Shown here piece after piece: positions 17,101 through 25,447 of a stretch of DNA of 64,000 bases. The stretch comes from Bacillus fonticola (GTDB lineage Bacteria; Bacillota; Bacilli; Bacillales; JC228), in contig NZ_CP052135.1 of the NCBI RefSeq assembly GCF_012955605.1, positions 3,050,711 through 3,114,710 on the forward strand. Reading direction: 5' to 3'. Position 1 is the stretch's first letter, and every line of letters begins with the position of its first letter. Made by a program: the position numbers and the translations under genes. The notes beneath the pieces are model-generated. The model made no database searches. It was not told where the DNA came from and saw only the letters and a program-made list of their open reading frames with translations.

Positions 17101-17290
17101 TATAGCGCTCATCATCACGAACAAACTGGAGCGCCTTTCTGGTGACCAAGCTGATATAAGAAGACAATACCTTTCGCGCTTCTTCCACATCAAGTGGATC
17201 CTTTCCGATTTCAAGATCTATATCAGCATTTGCTAACTCTCTTTTTAATTTCTGATTAATGATTTCCTCATAGATTCCTTGCTTAAGCAT
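14135..17290 (-). CDS. PLD-SF2 helicase with C-terminal DUF3427
   Basis: This is a large multi-domain ATP-dependent nucleic-acid enzyme of 1051 residues. After an N-terminal helical region comes a phospholipase D-like domain at about residues 130-260 with LHAKAYLF (His225, Lys227) and GSSNLSNPAL. A DEAH-class superfamily 2 helicase follows, with Walker A AATGVGKT (about 352-359), DEFHHAAAE (about 447), LTATPERMDG and the motif VI region LQQLGRGLRL. The C-terminal third is a DUF3427 region. ATG 17290 has AGGTGATT upstream and is preferred over ATG 17365. A NUDIX hydrolase gene lies 93 bases upstream on the same strand. Such PLD-helicases occur in genome-defence or DNA-repair settings; a defence role here is inference. 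The PLD signature is a single HxK lacking the standard spaced Asp. Confidence 0.85.
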   Translation of the reverse strand: MLKQGIYEEIINQKLKRELANADIDLEIGKDPLDVEEARKVLSSYISLVTRKALQFVRDDERYKKDPLLHQIATCNDIISILSQRLDRAEFESLKIAEEGEVLTHIYSRINSVRSIRREEVVRPVTPIAESSLFTGSSHEPNMLGELKKEILSSNSIDMLVSFIKWSGLRVIIEELRTFTENGGQLRVITTSYMEATDYKAIQELSQLPNTEIKISYDVERTRLHAKAYLFKRDTGFSTSYIGSSNLSNPALTSGLEWNVKVTEKDSYDVMRKCKATFESYWNDREFKEFNGKNEQDQHYLRYALEKSKWEVAESSTPYIFDIQPYFYQKEILEKLQVEREVHQRYRNLIVAATGVGKTVISAFDYKRFRKRNAGRAKLLFVAHREEILKQSLDTFRAILKDPNFGDMLVGQHQPDSLDHLFVSIQSFNSKKLYEQTTSEFYDYIIVDEFHHAAAESYQRLLSHYQPKILLGLTATPERMDGRSVLEYFDDRIAAEMRLTEAVNQKLLSPFQYFCVSDTVDLFHLKWSRGGYDTRELENVYTSNDLRSAQIVQSVQKYVTDIREVKGLGFCVSIAHAQYMADYFNRAEIPSIALHGRTDKETRVNVQQQLVNGEIKFIFVVDLYNEGIDIPEVNTVLFLRPTESLTVFLQQLGRGLRLAEDKDCLTVLDFVGQAHMNYSFEEKFRALIGRSKHSVQHYVENGFFNLPKGCFIQLEKQAKEYILRNIKSSANTKSNLITKMRHFEQDTGKELTLRNFLDHFHLSLYGMYGGNRNRSFSRMKVEAGVAEDFQYDQEKWLTSRLSNLFHLNSKKLLEFLLSFVQHGRAETQEEKLMLNMFYYSFYQAHPEKEGFLSVRDGIEKVLDHPAFREEIKEILQMLYESLETLEIAPSFSFPCPLQVHSQYSTNQVMAGLDYFNEAASPAFREGVKYFRDKELDVFFITLNKSEKDFSPSTLYEDYAINEKLFHWQTQSRVGEGSPTAQRYIHHRQTGNKIALFVREYKTERGSITSPFVFLGTANYIKHSGDKPMSFVWELEHDMPSYLVPKANKNIL

Positions 17291-17383
17291 TGAATCACCT
17301 CGATTGTTCTTGTTTTTAACCTTACCATGAATTTCATATGAAGGGAAAAGAGGACTTTGAACCAAGTCCTTTCGAAAGTGAAA

Positions 17384-17785
17384 CTATCCTCTTGAATTCA
17401 TTTCTTGCAATTTCTCCACCGTAGGAATATCCGCAGGCGCCCAATCTAAAGAAGCTAACTCTTCAGCTAATAACCACTTCATTGATTTGTGTTCTTTTAA
17501 GATGGGCTCACCTTCAATGATTACACAGATAAAAGTAGTTAAATGTACAACCCCGAAATCATACTCATGAACGGTATGAGCTACTTGGTCTCCAACAATA
17601 ACTTGGCAACTCATCTCTTCAAGAATTTCACGCGTCAATGCGTCTTGCGGAGACTCCCCTTTTTCTATTTTTCCACCCGGAAACTCCCACTTCAAGGGCA
17701 AAGACATAGTTGAACTTCTTTGAGCGCAAAAGATCTTACCGTATTGTATAATCGCCGCTCCTACAACATGTATCTCTGTTTTCAT
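17384..17785 (-). CDS. NUDIX (d)NTP pyrophosphohydrolase
   Basis: This is a MutT-like hydrolase that converts nucleoside or deoxynucleoside triphosphates to monophosphates. The 133 residues start at ATG 17785 (MKTEIHVVGAAIIQYGKI), placed by AAAGGGTGATT; the upstream ATG at 17827 is less supported. The NUDIX box GGKIEKGESPQDALTREILE with EEMSC is complete. The ending YDFGVVHLTTFICVIIEGEP matches the (deoxy)nucleoside triphosphate pyrophosphohydrolase subgroup. It is the first gene of a likely two-gene operon with the PLD-helicase-DUF3427 gene. That pairing suggests a nucleotide-clearing or nucleotide-signal role for the pair, which remains inference. Confidence 0.85.
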   Translation of the reverse strand: MKTEIHVVGAAIIQYGKIFCAQRSSTMSLPLKWEFPGGKIEKGESPQDALTREILEEMSCQVIVGDQVAHTVHEYDFGVVHLTTFICVIIEGEPILKEHKSMKWLLAEELASLDWAPADIPTVEKLQEMNSRG

Positions 17786-17965
17786 GGAATCACCCTTTAT
17801 TGGAATATCTATAAATGATCTTAACATCTCATATCCATACTGTGTACCTAGGTGTATAATCCCTGCACGGCAATGCTTATAGTGTCTGGCTCAGGCACCG
17901 AATTTGATGTAAATGCAGCTGGATTGTGATAGAGTAAGTGTTAATGTTTAAGTTGGAGGTCTCTA

Positions 17966-18412
17966 ATGTTGAATGAAGTAACCAATGGCTTACATAGCCT
18001 CTCTGCAATTGTATTTTTACTTATTTTATTTTTCCCATTCTTTATCCGTAGACATTTAGTTAGGAGTCCGGAAAAGCTGGCTTATTCTTTGAAACGATGG
18101 AAACAACTTTTTCTTATAGCACACATTTTTCTTATTATTTCTTTACTGACAGGAATTGAAATGGCTTACCGAGCTGACTCCTCCTTTCAGTGGGTCACCT
18201 CTCTTTGGTTCATTAGTGTACTCATTGTATTTCTACTGTTGGGTGCTTTACTTGGAATAGTGATGAAATATACGCGCATAGCAATCACTTCATCGGGTAG
18301 TGGTGACAGCCACAATACGGTTCACATTAAGTTACAAAAATTCAGCTGGCTCCTCTCTTCATCTATTTTAGTCATTTTAGTTCTAATGTTCATTTCTCCA
18401 TTTGGACACTAA
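17966..18412 (+). CDS. Four-helix integral membrane protein, unknown function
   Basis: I do not recognise this gene. The 148-residue product has four hydrophobic segments: about residues 11-26 (LSAIVFLLILFFPFFI), 48-64 (LFLIAHIFLIISLLTG), 77-98 (VTSLWFISVLIVFLLLGALLG) and 127-145 (WLLSSSILVILVLMFI). A basic loop after the first helix (RRHLVRSPEKLAYSLKRWK) suggests an inside position. A good site, TTGGAGG, lies 7 bases before ATG 17966, and a strong terminator follows. It stands alone, divergent from the NUDIX-helicase pair. The topology recalls small DUF2269-like or copper-resistance-type membrane proteins, but no diagnostic motif is visible. Confidence 0.65.
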   Translation: MLNEVTNGLHSLSAIVFLLILFFPFFIRRHLVRSPEKLAYSLKRWKQLFLIAHIFLIISLLTGIEMAYRADSSFQWVTSLWFISVLIVFLLLGALLGIVMKYTRIAITSSGSGDSHNTVHIKLQKFSWLLSSSILVILVLMFISPFGH

Positions 18413-18426
18413 TCCGGTACTGCCCC

Positions 18427-18465
18427 AGCCCCGTAGGAGTGCGTTAACATGGCGGGGCTTTTTTT
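18427..18465 (+). terminator. Terminator of the membrane-protein gene
   Basis: AGCCCCG at 18427-18433 pairs with CGGGGCT at 18453-18459, followed by seven Ts. Confidence 0.8.
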
Positions 18466-18664
18466 ATAAAAACTAAACGTATGCACTTTGCAGCTAGTTG
18501 AAGAAGCAATCCAACACATACTAGAGAGATGTTATGTCCTTTTCTATATTTCTTAGATTAGGTGTGCGTACATGGAAGCTCTGTAGTAGACGCCTGCATT
18601 GTACTTGACCCTGTGCTCCACACACTCCCCGCTCCGCAACGCCCTCTAACTCTTTAACCGGCAC

Positions 18665-18958
18665 TTACCACACCTTGCCTCCCACAAGCTTTACCCCCCG
18701 CGGAATCGTCATATTATGCAACCACTGATGCAGTATCGTCGGATGGTCTTGTTCATTTTGATCAGGAACGCTCATCCAGGTAAATAGTAGACTGCGGCCT
18801 TGTTGGTCGAGTGTCGTTTGAGGTGCGTTGAAGTCGAAGCCTCGGTCTAGTTCTTTGAATTGGCCGTGTTCGTTTGTGCCTGTTTTCGGGTCAAAGGTGC
18901 CGATTACGTAGCCTGCTTGGTATACGTTTTGATATTTCATTCCTTCTGGTAAAAACAC
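18665..18958 (-). pseudogene. GH32 (sucrose-6-P hydrolase) fragment
   Basis: The 97 residues match the middle of family 32 sucrose hydrolases. QNVYQAGYVIGTFDPKTG and GQFKELDRGFDFNAPQTTLD carry the family's FELDRGFDFYAPQ-like strand, followed by RSLLFTWMSVPDQ. The N-terminal catalytic Asp region and the C-terminal beta-sandwich domain are both missing. Only about a fifth of a normal sacA gene remains. It abuts a broken aldo/keto reductase gene, showing a deletion-rich spot downstream of the xyl operon. Confidence 0.75.
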
Positions 18959-18967
18959 TTCAACTTA

Positions 18968-19487
18968 TCAATAAGCCCCTCGAATATGCGCATGAACTTC
19001 TTCATTGTAAAAGTCTTTCAATTTTTGTAATTTATCTTTACTAAAATCTTTCACTTTCAATGCCTTCAGGTTGTCCTCCACCTGTTTCACATTTCTGAAA
19101 CCCGGTATTACACTTGTTACTTCCTCTTGTTGCAGGATCCACTTAATCGCAGCTCTTGTTCTGTTTCCTCGTTCATTTTCGATCCACTTTAAATTATTGC
19201 TCAGTTCCACACCTTTTTGAAAGTCTAAACCGCCGAATGTTTCTCCGACGTTGAACGCTTCTCCTTCCTTTTGTGGCTTTAGCCAGTAGTTCTTCGCTGT
19301 GCCCATCTCCATACACATCCGCCGTATCAAAGAAGTTTACTCCTGCATCCATTGCATAATCTAATGCTTTCAGCGCTTCCTGATCATCTAGCTTTCCCCA
19401 TGCGCCGCCGATTGCCCAAGTACCGAAGCTTAGTTCACTTATATTTAGATCCGTGTTTCCCAGTTGATTGTATTTCAATATTTTCAT
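18968..19487 (-). pseudogene. Deleted and frameshifted aldo/keto reductase
   Basis: From ATG 19487 (AAGGGGATG upstream) the frame reads MKILKYNQLGNTDLNISELS and continues to AGVNFFDTADVYGDGHSEEL, the AKR N-terminus with the catalytic Asp loop. It then shifts frame and jumps to EGEAFNVGETFGGLDFQKG and AAIKWILQQEEVTSVIPGF, the C-terminal part. About half of the usual 320 residues, including the catalytic Lys-Tyr region, is gone. It is inactive. Confidence 0.8.
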
Positions 19488-19522
19488 CCCCTTATGTAAA
19501 TATTTAAAGAAGGAGCACCCGC

Positions 19523-19582
19523 AAAAAAAGGCAACCTCAAGAAGCGTTTCAATTCTTCTGTACACTTCTGAGATAGCCTTTT
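19523..19582 (-). terminator. Terminator of the xylAB operon
   Basis: On the minus strand AAAAGGC, CTCA and GAAG pair with CTTC, TGAG and GCCTTTT in a long stem, followed by seven Ts. It starts about 12 bases after the xylB stop. Confidence 0.75.
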
Positions 19583-19593
19583 ACGATAATCGT

Positions 19594-21093
19594 TTATTTT
19601 CGATATTTAGTTAGTTTTTCATTTAGTTCCTTAGTTTGCACGTAGACCTCTTGGTATAGACTAAATAATTCCTTGTATTTCTCTACATTAAAGGCATTCG
19701 GCACAAACTCTTTATCTACTTGTAAAAATTCATCCGCACATTCTTTCAGGGAATCAAACCATCCACAACCATAGGCCGCAAGCATGGCAGCTCCCATGCC
19801 AGGTCCTTGCTCACTCGATAGCTTCACAATCCTCGCGTCGAAAATATCAGCCTGCATTTGCAGCCATTCTTGATTCTTCGTACCGCCTCCGGTAGAGACA
19901 ATGGTATCAATATGCTTGCCATTTTCACGGAAAATAGCGATTGATTCATTCAGCGAAAAAGTGATCCCTTCCATGATAGCTCTGACAAAATCTTTTCGTT
20001 CATGCGAGCTGTCCATACCGATAAAGCTAGCACGAATCGCTGCATCTGCATGGGGTGTCCGTTCACCTACAACATAAGGTGTAAACAGTAATCCATTGGA
20101 CCCAACAGGCACCGTTCCCACTTCACTCACTAATTCCTCAAAACTTTCCGCTTTAGCAAAAACATCCCTAAACCAGCTCAAGTTGTATCCTGCTGCCAGG
20201 GTAACCCCCATTGTGTAATAGGCATGCGGTGCACCGTGATTAAAGTAATGGACCTTCCCCCTGAAATCCTTATCATTACTCGATTCATAGGAAAGAACGA
20301 CACCAGATGTTCCGATACTACAGAGAGTTTTTCCATCTTCGAGAATTCCAGAACCGATTGCTCCGCAGGCATTATCTGCTCCCCCAGCAAAAACACGTGT
20401 TGATATTGCCAGACCTGTCAATTCAGCAATTTCAGAAGTGATTCTTCCCACTTCCTCATGGGAATCTACTAATGTTGGACATAGATTCTCGTCAATTCCT
20501 AGCAGATCACAGATTTCTTTACTCCATACTTTTTCACTGTTATCTAGTAATAACGTTCCAGCTGCATCCGAGTATTCCATATGCAATTCACCCGTAAGCT
20601 GATAACGCAAATAATCTTTGGGTAATACAAATGTCTTTGCCTTCTCATAGATGTCTGGTTCATGCTTCTTAACCCAAAGTAATTTAGGTAAAGTAAAGCC
20701 CTCCAATGCAGGGTTCTTCGTAATGGCCAGTAGACGTTCTTCGCCAACAACATCATAAATATGCTTGCACTCGGCGGTTGTTCTTGTGTCATTCCAAAGA
20801 ATCGCATTACGCAACACATCTCGATTTTCATCAAGCAGGACTAGCCCATGCATTTGTCCGGAAAAACTGATTCCTTCGATATCTTCTGGAATTCCATTAA
20901 ACCCTCTGATCAGATCAGACAGTCCTGCAACTGTTTGATCCACCCATGATTTTGGGTCCTGTTCACTATACCCTGTTTTCTTCTGGATGAGAGGATACTC
21001 TTTCGAGACCTCCTGAACGACATCTCCATTTTGATTCACAAGCAGAATTTTTACCGCACTTGTTCCCAAATCAACACCAATTACGTACTTCAT
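19594..21093 (-). CDS. xylB: Xylulokinase
   Basis: This FGGY-family sugar kinase phosphorylates D-xylulose to xylulose-5-phosphate for the pentose phosphate pathway. It has 499 residues, the standard length. Motifs are the N-terminal ATP-binding GVDLGTSAVKILL, FSGQMHGLVLLD (a xylulokinase signature), ILWNDTRTT, FAGGADNACGAIGSG and the adenosine loop STGGGTKNQEWLQMQADI. It lies 27 bases downstream of xylA on the same strand and shares its XylR-controlled promoter. A terminator follows. Nothing unusual. Confidence 0.95.
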   Translation of the reverse strand: MKYVIGVDLGTSAVKILLVNQNGDVVQEVSKEYPLIQKKTGYSEQDPKSWVDQTVAGLSDLIRGFNGIPEDIEGISFSGQMHGLVLLDENRDVLRNAILWNDTRTTAECKHIYDVVGEERLLAITKNPALEGFTLPKLLWVKKHEPDIYEKAKTFVLPKDYLRYQLTGELHMEYSDAAGTLLLDNSEKVWSKEICDLLGIDENLCPTLVDSHEEVGRITSEIAELTGLAISTRVFAGGADNACGAIGSGILEDGKTLCSIGTSGVVLSYESSNDKDFRGKVHYFNHGAPHAYYTMGVTLAAGYNLSWFRDVFAKAESFEELVSEVGTVPVGSNGLLFTPYVVGERTPHADAAIRASFIGMDSSHERKDFVRAIMEGITFSLNESIAIFRENGKHIDTIVSTGGGTKNQEWLQMQADIFDARIVKLSSEQGPGMGAAMLAAYGCGWFDSLKECADEFLQVDKEFVPNAFNVEKYKELFSLYQEVYVQTKELNEKLTKYRK

Positions 21094-21120
21094 AGCAACA
21101 CCTCTTCTATAAGCAACGCT

Positions 21121-22446
21121 TTATTCTCCGGCGTAAGCTTTCAATAAATATTGATTGATTGTTGCTTTGATTTTTTCCAGACGACCAGACTGCTGTTTGA
21201 CTTCTGATAAGCCCAATGCATGCTCCTCAAGCTTGTGGAAGTCCGTATTTCCTTCCACTATGTCAAGTCCAATACCCTCTGTATAACTCTTATAACGATT
21301 TTCAACTACATCATCAAGTACTTTATCATCAATTAGTTTTTGGGCGACTTTTAAACCAACGGCGAAACTGTCCATCCCGGCGATGTGAGAATGAAATAAA
21401 TCCTCAGGCTCAAAAGAACCTCTTCTAACCTTTGCGTCGAAATTAAGTCCACCGCGACCTAGCCCGCCATTCTTAAGAATTTCATACATTGCTAATGTTG
21501 TAGAGTATAAGTCTGTCGGAAATTCATCTGTATCCCAGCCTAATAACGGATCACCTTGGTTAGCATCAACTGAACCTAACATGTTGTTTACACGTGCATA
21601 ACGAAGCTCATGTTCAAATGTATGTCCCGCCAACGTTGCATGGTTTGCTTCAATATTAAATTTAAAATGATCTTGCAAATTGTAGTTTTGCAAGAATGCG
21701 AAACTTGTAGCGACATCGAAATCGTATTGATGTGTCGTAGGCTCTTTCGGTTTTGGTTCGATTAGGAATTGTGCATCAAAGCCAATTTCTTTTGCATAAT
21801 CTACAGCCATATGGAAGAAACGACCTAAGTTATCCATTTCAAGCTTCATATCTGTATTAAGCAGTGTTTCGTATCCTTCACGACCACCCCAGAATACATA
21901 GTTTTCTGCTCCTAATTCTTTCCCGATTTCCAAGCCCTTTTTCACTTTTGCTGCAGAATAAGCAAAGATGTCTGCGCTGTTTGAAGAGGCAGCACCATGA
22001 ATAAAACGTGGATGCGTGAAATTGTTCGCAGTATTCCATAGTAATTGAGTCTTGCTATCTTTCATGTAATCCTTCATCATGCCAACGATCGTATCAAGGT
22101 TTTGATTCGTTTCTCTTAAATTGCTTCCTTCTGGTGCAATATCACTATCATGGAAGCAAAAGAATGGGACATCTAGTTTATCGAAAAGTTCAAATGCAGC
22201 TTCTACACGCGCTTTCGCTAAATCCATCCCCGTGTATTTATCCCATGGACGAATCATGGTACCTGCTCCAAATGGATCAGAACCGTCCATTGTGAACGTA
22301 TGCCAGTAAGCTACACCAAAACGCAAGATTTCCTCCATTGTTTTGCCGCCGATTTCTTCCTTAGGATTATAGAATTTAAATGCAAATGGATTTGTTGAAG
22401 TTGAGCCTTCGTATGTTATTTTTTTGATGTTATTAAAATAAGCCAT
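21121..22446 (-). CDS. xylA: Xylose isomerase
   Basis: This converts D-xylose to D-xylulose. It has 441 residues, class II length. Catalytic and metal features are visible: [13 protein letters not shown] with the active-site His and Asp, [13 protein letters not shown], the metal-binding Glu in [16 protein letters not shown], the [17 protein letters not shown] loop, and [26 protein letters not shown] precedes the ATG. It is the first gene of xylAB and lies about 200 bases downstream of a promoter whose -35 is inside an apparent XylR box. A cre-like site also lies upstream. Confidence 0.97.
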   Translation of the reverse strand: MAYFNNIKKITYEGSTSTNPFAFKFYNPKEEIGGKTMEEILRFGVAYWHTFTMDGSDPFGAGTMIRPWDKYTGMDLAKARVEAAFELFDKLDVPFFCFHDSDIAPEGSNLRETNQNLDTIVGMMKDYMKDSKTQLLWNTANNFTHPRFIHGAASSNSADIFAYSAAKVKKGLEIGKELGAENYVFWGGREGYETLLNTDMKLEMDNLGRFFHMAVDYAKEIGFDAQFLIEPKPKEPTTHQYDFDVATSFAFLQNYNLQDHFKFNIEANHATLAGHTFEHELRYARVNNMLGSVDANQGDPLLGWDTDEFPTDLYSTTLAMYEILKNGGLGRGGLNFDAKVRRGSFEPEDLFHSHIAGMDSFAVGLKVAQKLIDDKVLDDVVENRYKSYTEGIGLDIVEGNTDFHKLEEHALGLSEVKQQSGRLEKIKATINQYLLKAYAGE

Positions 22447-22626
22447 TGACCGTTCCTCCTACAATTTCATAATAAGTGTTTTCTCATCCAGGTTGAGCGT
22501 GAGGCTTTCACCGAATGTTCGTTAAACGAATCGGACATTTCATGACAGTGGATCTTCCTTTATCACCCAAAGTGTTTGACATCGTTTACTTACTGCCAAA
22601 ATTGCTTGATAAACTTCATCCCAAAA

Positions 22627-22640
22627 TGTAAATGCTTACA
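22627..22640 (-). promoter_or_regulatory. Cre-like site in the xylA leader
   Basis: Read on the minus strand TGTAAGCATTTACA differs from the CcpA consensus TGNAANCGNWNNCW at one core base. It lies just downstream of the xylA -10 box, a usual place for glucose repression in Bacillus xyl operons. Confidence 0.45.
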
Positions 22641-22645
22641 ACGTA

Positions 22646-22702
22646 AGTATAGCAACACAGTGTTAGTTTGTCTATTGAATGAACAAAGTTTTTGCAAACT
22701 AA
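22646..22702 (-). promoter_or_regulatory. xylA promoter with XylR operator
   Basis: On the minus strand a -35 TAGACA (22669-22674) and -10 TATACT (22646-22651) are 17 bases apart. TTAGTTTG at 22663-22670 and CAAACTAA at 22695-22702 form an inverted repeat over the -35, and GTTTGTCTA is shared with the second xyl promoter at 26803-26850. B. subtilis XylR boxes have the same TTAGTTTG half-site. Confidence 0.75.
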
Positions 22703-22776
22703 TGTTATACAAGCATGGATACCGTATAATAGATCGTGATGATGAATGAATAATAGGATCATCCAAGGAGGTTGTT

Positions 22777-23400
22777 ATGTCCATGAACACTGTTACCAGT
22801 GTTATTTATAGCATACTGGAGTGGATTACTCGTTTTGCTTACATAAATGTATTGTGGATTTTGTTTTCATTGGCTGGTGGAATTATTTTCGGTTTCTTCC
22901 CCTCTACAATTTCCATGTTCTCCATTATGAGGGATTGGTTAAGAGGAAACACAGAAGCCCCCCTCTTCAATACCTTTTGTAGATACTTTAAGAAAGAGTT
23001 TTGGAAGAGCAATCGTCTAGGACTCTTTATTATGGCTATTGTTCTCCTTATCGGACTTGATCTCTGGTACATTCAAATTAGCCTGAATGAGCTTTTATCA
23101 TGGACTTATACTCCATTATTTGCATTCATGGTGCTGTTTCTTATCTTTTTGTTCTATCTATTTCCATCCTTTGTGCACTTTGATTTGAAAGTAACACAGA
23201 TTATTAAAAACGCTTTATTTATTATGCTAATCAGCCCGCTTCATACTCTATTGGTAATTCTGTGTCTCGGTTCACTTTATGTAGTCATGACGTTGGTTCC
23301 TGCTCTCGTGTTTATCTTCGGTGGAAGTTCCTATGCTTTTGTTACGATGTGGCTTAGCTTAGATGCATTTAATAAGATTCAGCGAAAACAGGCCTACTAA
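22777..23400 (+). CDS. YesL-family (DUF624) membrane protein
   Basis: This is an integral membrane protein of the DUF624/YesL family, usually found next to carbohydrate ABC transporters. The 207 residues have five or six helices, among them VLWILFSLAGGIIFGFFPST near the N-terminus with the family's GFFPSTI motif, and LGLFIMAIVLLIGLDLWYI. AAGGAGG precedes ATG 22777. It is divergent from xylA and convergent with the xyl-linked permease genes, and shares the XylR box region with xylA, so it is probably induced by xylose. Its molecular function is unknown; a helper role in oligosaccharide uptake is inferred from context. Its stop codon lies at the edge of a dispersed repeat. Confidence 0.8.
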   Translation: MSMNTVTSVIYSILEWITRFAYINVLWILFSLAGGIIFGFFPSTISMFSIMRDWLRGNTEAPLFNTFCRYFKKEFWKSNRLGLFIMAIVLLIGLDLWYIQISLNELLSWTYTPLFAFMVLFLIFLFYLFPSFVHFDLKVTQIIKNALFIMLISPLHTLLVILCLGSLYVVMTLVPALVFIFGGSSYAFVTMWLSLDAFNKIQRKQAY

Positions 23401-23580
23401 AACATTCATGAGCTGGGCACACAACCATTCATGGAAACTAATTTCAAAGCAGTCGAGTTGTGATCAAGGTGGTGCGAGCGGAGCCCTATGTAGTTTATCA
23501 AACAACATCCGAAGTTGTTTTTCTAATAGGATACATCCTATGATTTTAGGATTCTACGTAACTCCGCCCCTTTTCCACAG
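23399..23580. repeat. Post-terminator repeat, copy 2
   Basis: It begins at the yesL-like stop with AAAACATTCATGAGCTGGGC and ends CGTAACTCCGCCCCTTTTCC, matching both ends and the GTCGAGTTGTGATCAAGG core of 5251-5430. The middle is divergent. It abuts the terminator at 23581. Confidence 0.75.
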
Positions 23581-23629
23581 AAAAAATTACTTTCTCTTTT
23601 ATTCTTAAAAAGAGAAAGTGATTTTTTTG
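23581..23629. terminator. Bidirectional terminator between yesL-like and ABC genes
   Basis: AAAAAATTACTTTCTCTTTT pairs with AAAAGAGAAAGTGATTTTTT around a 7-base loop. It is T-rich on both strands and ends both converging transcripts. Confidence 0.85.
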
Positions 23630-23634
23630 AATGA

Positions 23635-24456
23635 CTATCCTTTAACCGCACTGGAGGAGATTCCCTCCACCACTTTATTACTAAAGAATAAATACGCCAG
23701 TAGGATTGGCAATACACTGATAATCAGCGTTGCCCCAATAGCTCCCCAATCTGTCATATATTGTCCAATGAAGTTTTGGATCCCTACTGTAAGTGTTTTG
23801 TATTTGTCTGAACTAATAAATGTGTTCACAAATACAAATTCGTTCCAGTTATAGATCATGTTGATAATAACCGTTGTAGACATAACCGGTGTGGTCATCG
23901 GCAGGATAATTTTAAAGAACATCCGATGAACCGAACATCCATCCATGATCGCCGCCTCTTCTATCTCACGAGGTAACGTATAATAGAAGCCAAGCAGAAT
24001 CATCATTGTAATAGGCAAATTATAAGCCGTATATGTGATGACAATAGACCATGGATTATCTATTAAATTGACATTTAGGAACATACTGAAAAGCGGGATG
24101 ATGGCAGAATGAAGGGGAATCATTAAGCCAACCATAAATAAGCCCAACACGAGTTTGCTCAGTTTCCATTTCATTCTAGTGATCACAAAGGTCGCCATAC
24201 TTGCTAATAAAATGGTTAGCATAATCGCAACACCTGTGATCCAGATACTATTCCAGAAATATATGCCGATTCCACCTTCCCATACCTTCGCATAATTCTC
24301 CCATCTAAATTCAGACGGCAATGCAAAGGTGGATTTTGAGAAGATCTCCTGGTTATCTTTTAAGGAAAATAGGAATAGCCATATAATCGGAAAAATCTGA
24401 AATAAAGCGACGATTGCTAAACCTACATAAAGGAAAAAATAGCCTACACGCCCCAT
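23635..24456 (-). CDS. Carbohydrate ABC transporter permease (MalG type)
   Basis: This is the inner-membrane subunit of a sugar importer. The 273 residues have six helices and the EAA-loop region EIEEAAIMDGCSVHRMFFKI at about residues 175-194, which contacts the ATPase. The C-terminal end EGISSSAVKG is the usual MalG-like ending. It lies 13 bases after the MalF-type permease and is the last gene of a three-gene operon with a binding protein. No ATPase gene is present, so a shared MsmX/MsmK-type ATPase elsewhere must energise it. With xylR and GH43 xylosidase beside it, xylosides or xylo-oligosaccharides are the likely substrate. Confidence 0.9.
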   Translation of the reverse strand: MGRVGYFFLYVGLAIVALFQIFPIIWLFLFSLKDNQEIFSKSTFALPSEFRWENYAKVWEGGIGIYFWNSIWITGVAIMLTILLASMATFVITRMKWKLSKLVLGLFMVGLMIPLHSAIIPLFSMFLNVNLIDNPWSIVITYTAYNLPITMMILLGFYYTLPREIEEAAIMDGCSVHRMFFKIILPMTTPVMSTTVIINMIYNWNEFVFVNTFISSDKYKTLTVGIQNFIGQYMTDWGAIGATLIISVLPILLAYLFFSNKVVEGISSSAVKG

Positions 24457-24469
24457 TGTATAAACCTCC

Positions 24470-25363
24470 TTAATATTGAATTTCTTCTTTGGTGGCTGTG
24501 GCTTTACGTATGATTACGGTCACGACTAGTGTGATGATCAATAACAAGAAGCCGATTGCACTTCCGTAACCAAAATCATTGCTTGAAAAGGCCAGTTTAT
24601 ACATATAGGAAGCCATCACTTCGCTGGCACCGTTCGGACCGCCCCCAGTCATCACATAGATCAGATCAAAGTATTTTAACGAACCAACAACAGCCAGTAC
24701 GATGGTGACTTTTATCACTCCCATGATTAAAGGTAGCTTAATTTTATAGGCAATTTGGAGAGGCGTTGCTCCATCAATCTTCGCAGCTTCCACTAATGAT
24801 TCAGGAATGTTTTTCAACGCTGCATAGTAGATTAAAATGTAAAAACCGGCATATTGCCATAAAATAGGAATAAATATCGCGTATAATACAACTGAAGGTT
24901 CAGCCAGCCACGCTGGAGGATTTTCAATTCCGATTGCCATTAGGATGCTGTTTAACATTCCGTTTGTAGGATTAAACACTTTAATCCATAACTGTGCAAT
25001 GGCCACTGAGGACAAAAGCATCGGAATTAAATAGATCTTCCTTAAAAGGTCAGATCCTTTTATTTTTGATGCCAATATTAGTGAGATTGCTAGATAAATA
25101 ATCAAACTAAGCGTGGAAAATAGGGCAAGTAAAAATGAATGAAGGGCACTCTCCCAAAACTTTTCATCTTGGATTGCATTAATGTAATTTTCCAACCCTA
25201 TAAACTCCATAGCACCGATGCCATCCCAATCCATTAAACCATAATATCCAGTCAGGACTAGCGGGATGAATATAAGTACACCGATTAACAGGAGTGCAGG
25301 GAGAACGTATAATGCTATTACCCACTTATTAGACATTACTTTATCCATAACATTCAACCCCAT
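24470..25363 (-). CDS. Carbohydrate ABC transporter permease (MalF type)
   Basis: This is the second inner-membrane subunit of the same importer. Its 297 residues have six helices, starting with WVIALYVLPALLLIGVLIFIPLVLTGYY. The ATPase-contact motif is SLVEAAKIDGATPLQIAYKI. The GGPNGASEVMASYMYKLAF loop is typical of sugar permeases. Two starts are possible: ATG 25363 and ATG 25348. The second has a GGGG stretch at better spacing. It lies between the binding protein and MalG-type genes and is transcribed with them from the XylR-boxed promoter. Confidence 0.9.
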   Translation of the reverse strand: MGLNVMDKVMSNKWVIALYVLPALLLIGVLIFIPLVLTGYYGLMDWDGIGAMEFIGLENYINAIQDEKFWESALHSFLLALFSTLSLIIYLAISLILASKIKGSDLLRKIYLIPMLLSSVAIAQLWIKVFNPTNGMLNSILMAIGIENPPAWLAEPSVVLYAIFIPILWQYAGFYILIYYAALKNIPESLVEAAKIDGATPLQIAYKIKLPLIMGVIKVTIVLAVVGSLKYFDLIYVMTGGGPNGASEVMASYMYKLAFSSNDFGYGSAIGFLLLIITLVVTVIIRKATATKEEIQY

Positions 25364-25447
25364 AACTTTTTGGAAATTGAAAAGGACAATTCAGCAAGAG
25401 GGTATGTCCTTTTCCTTAAATGATTACTTCATTAGATTCATATTCTA

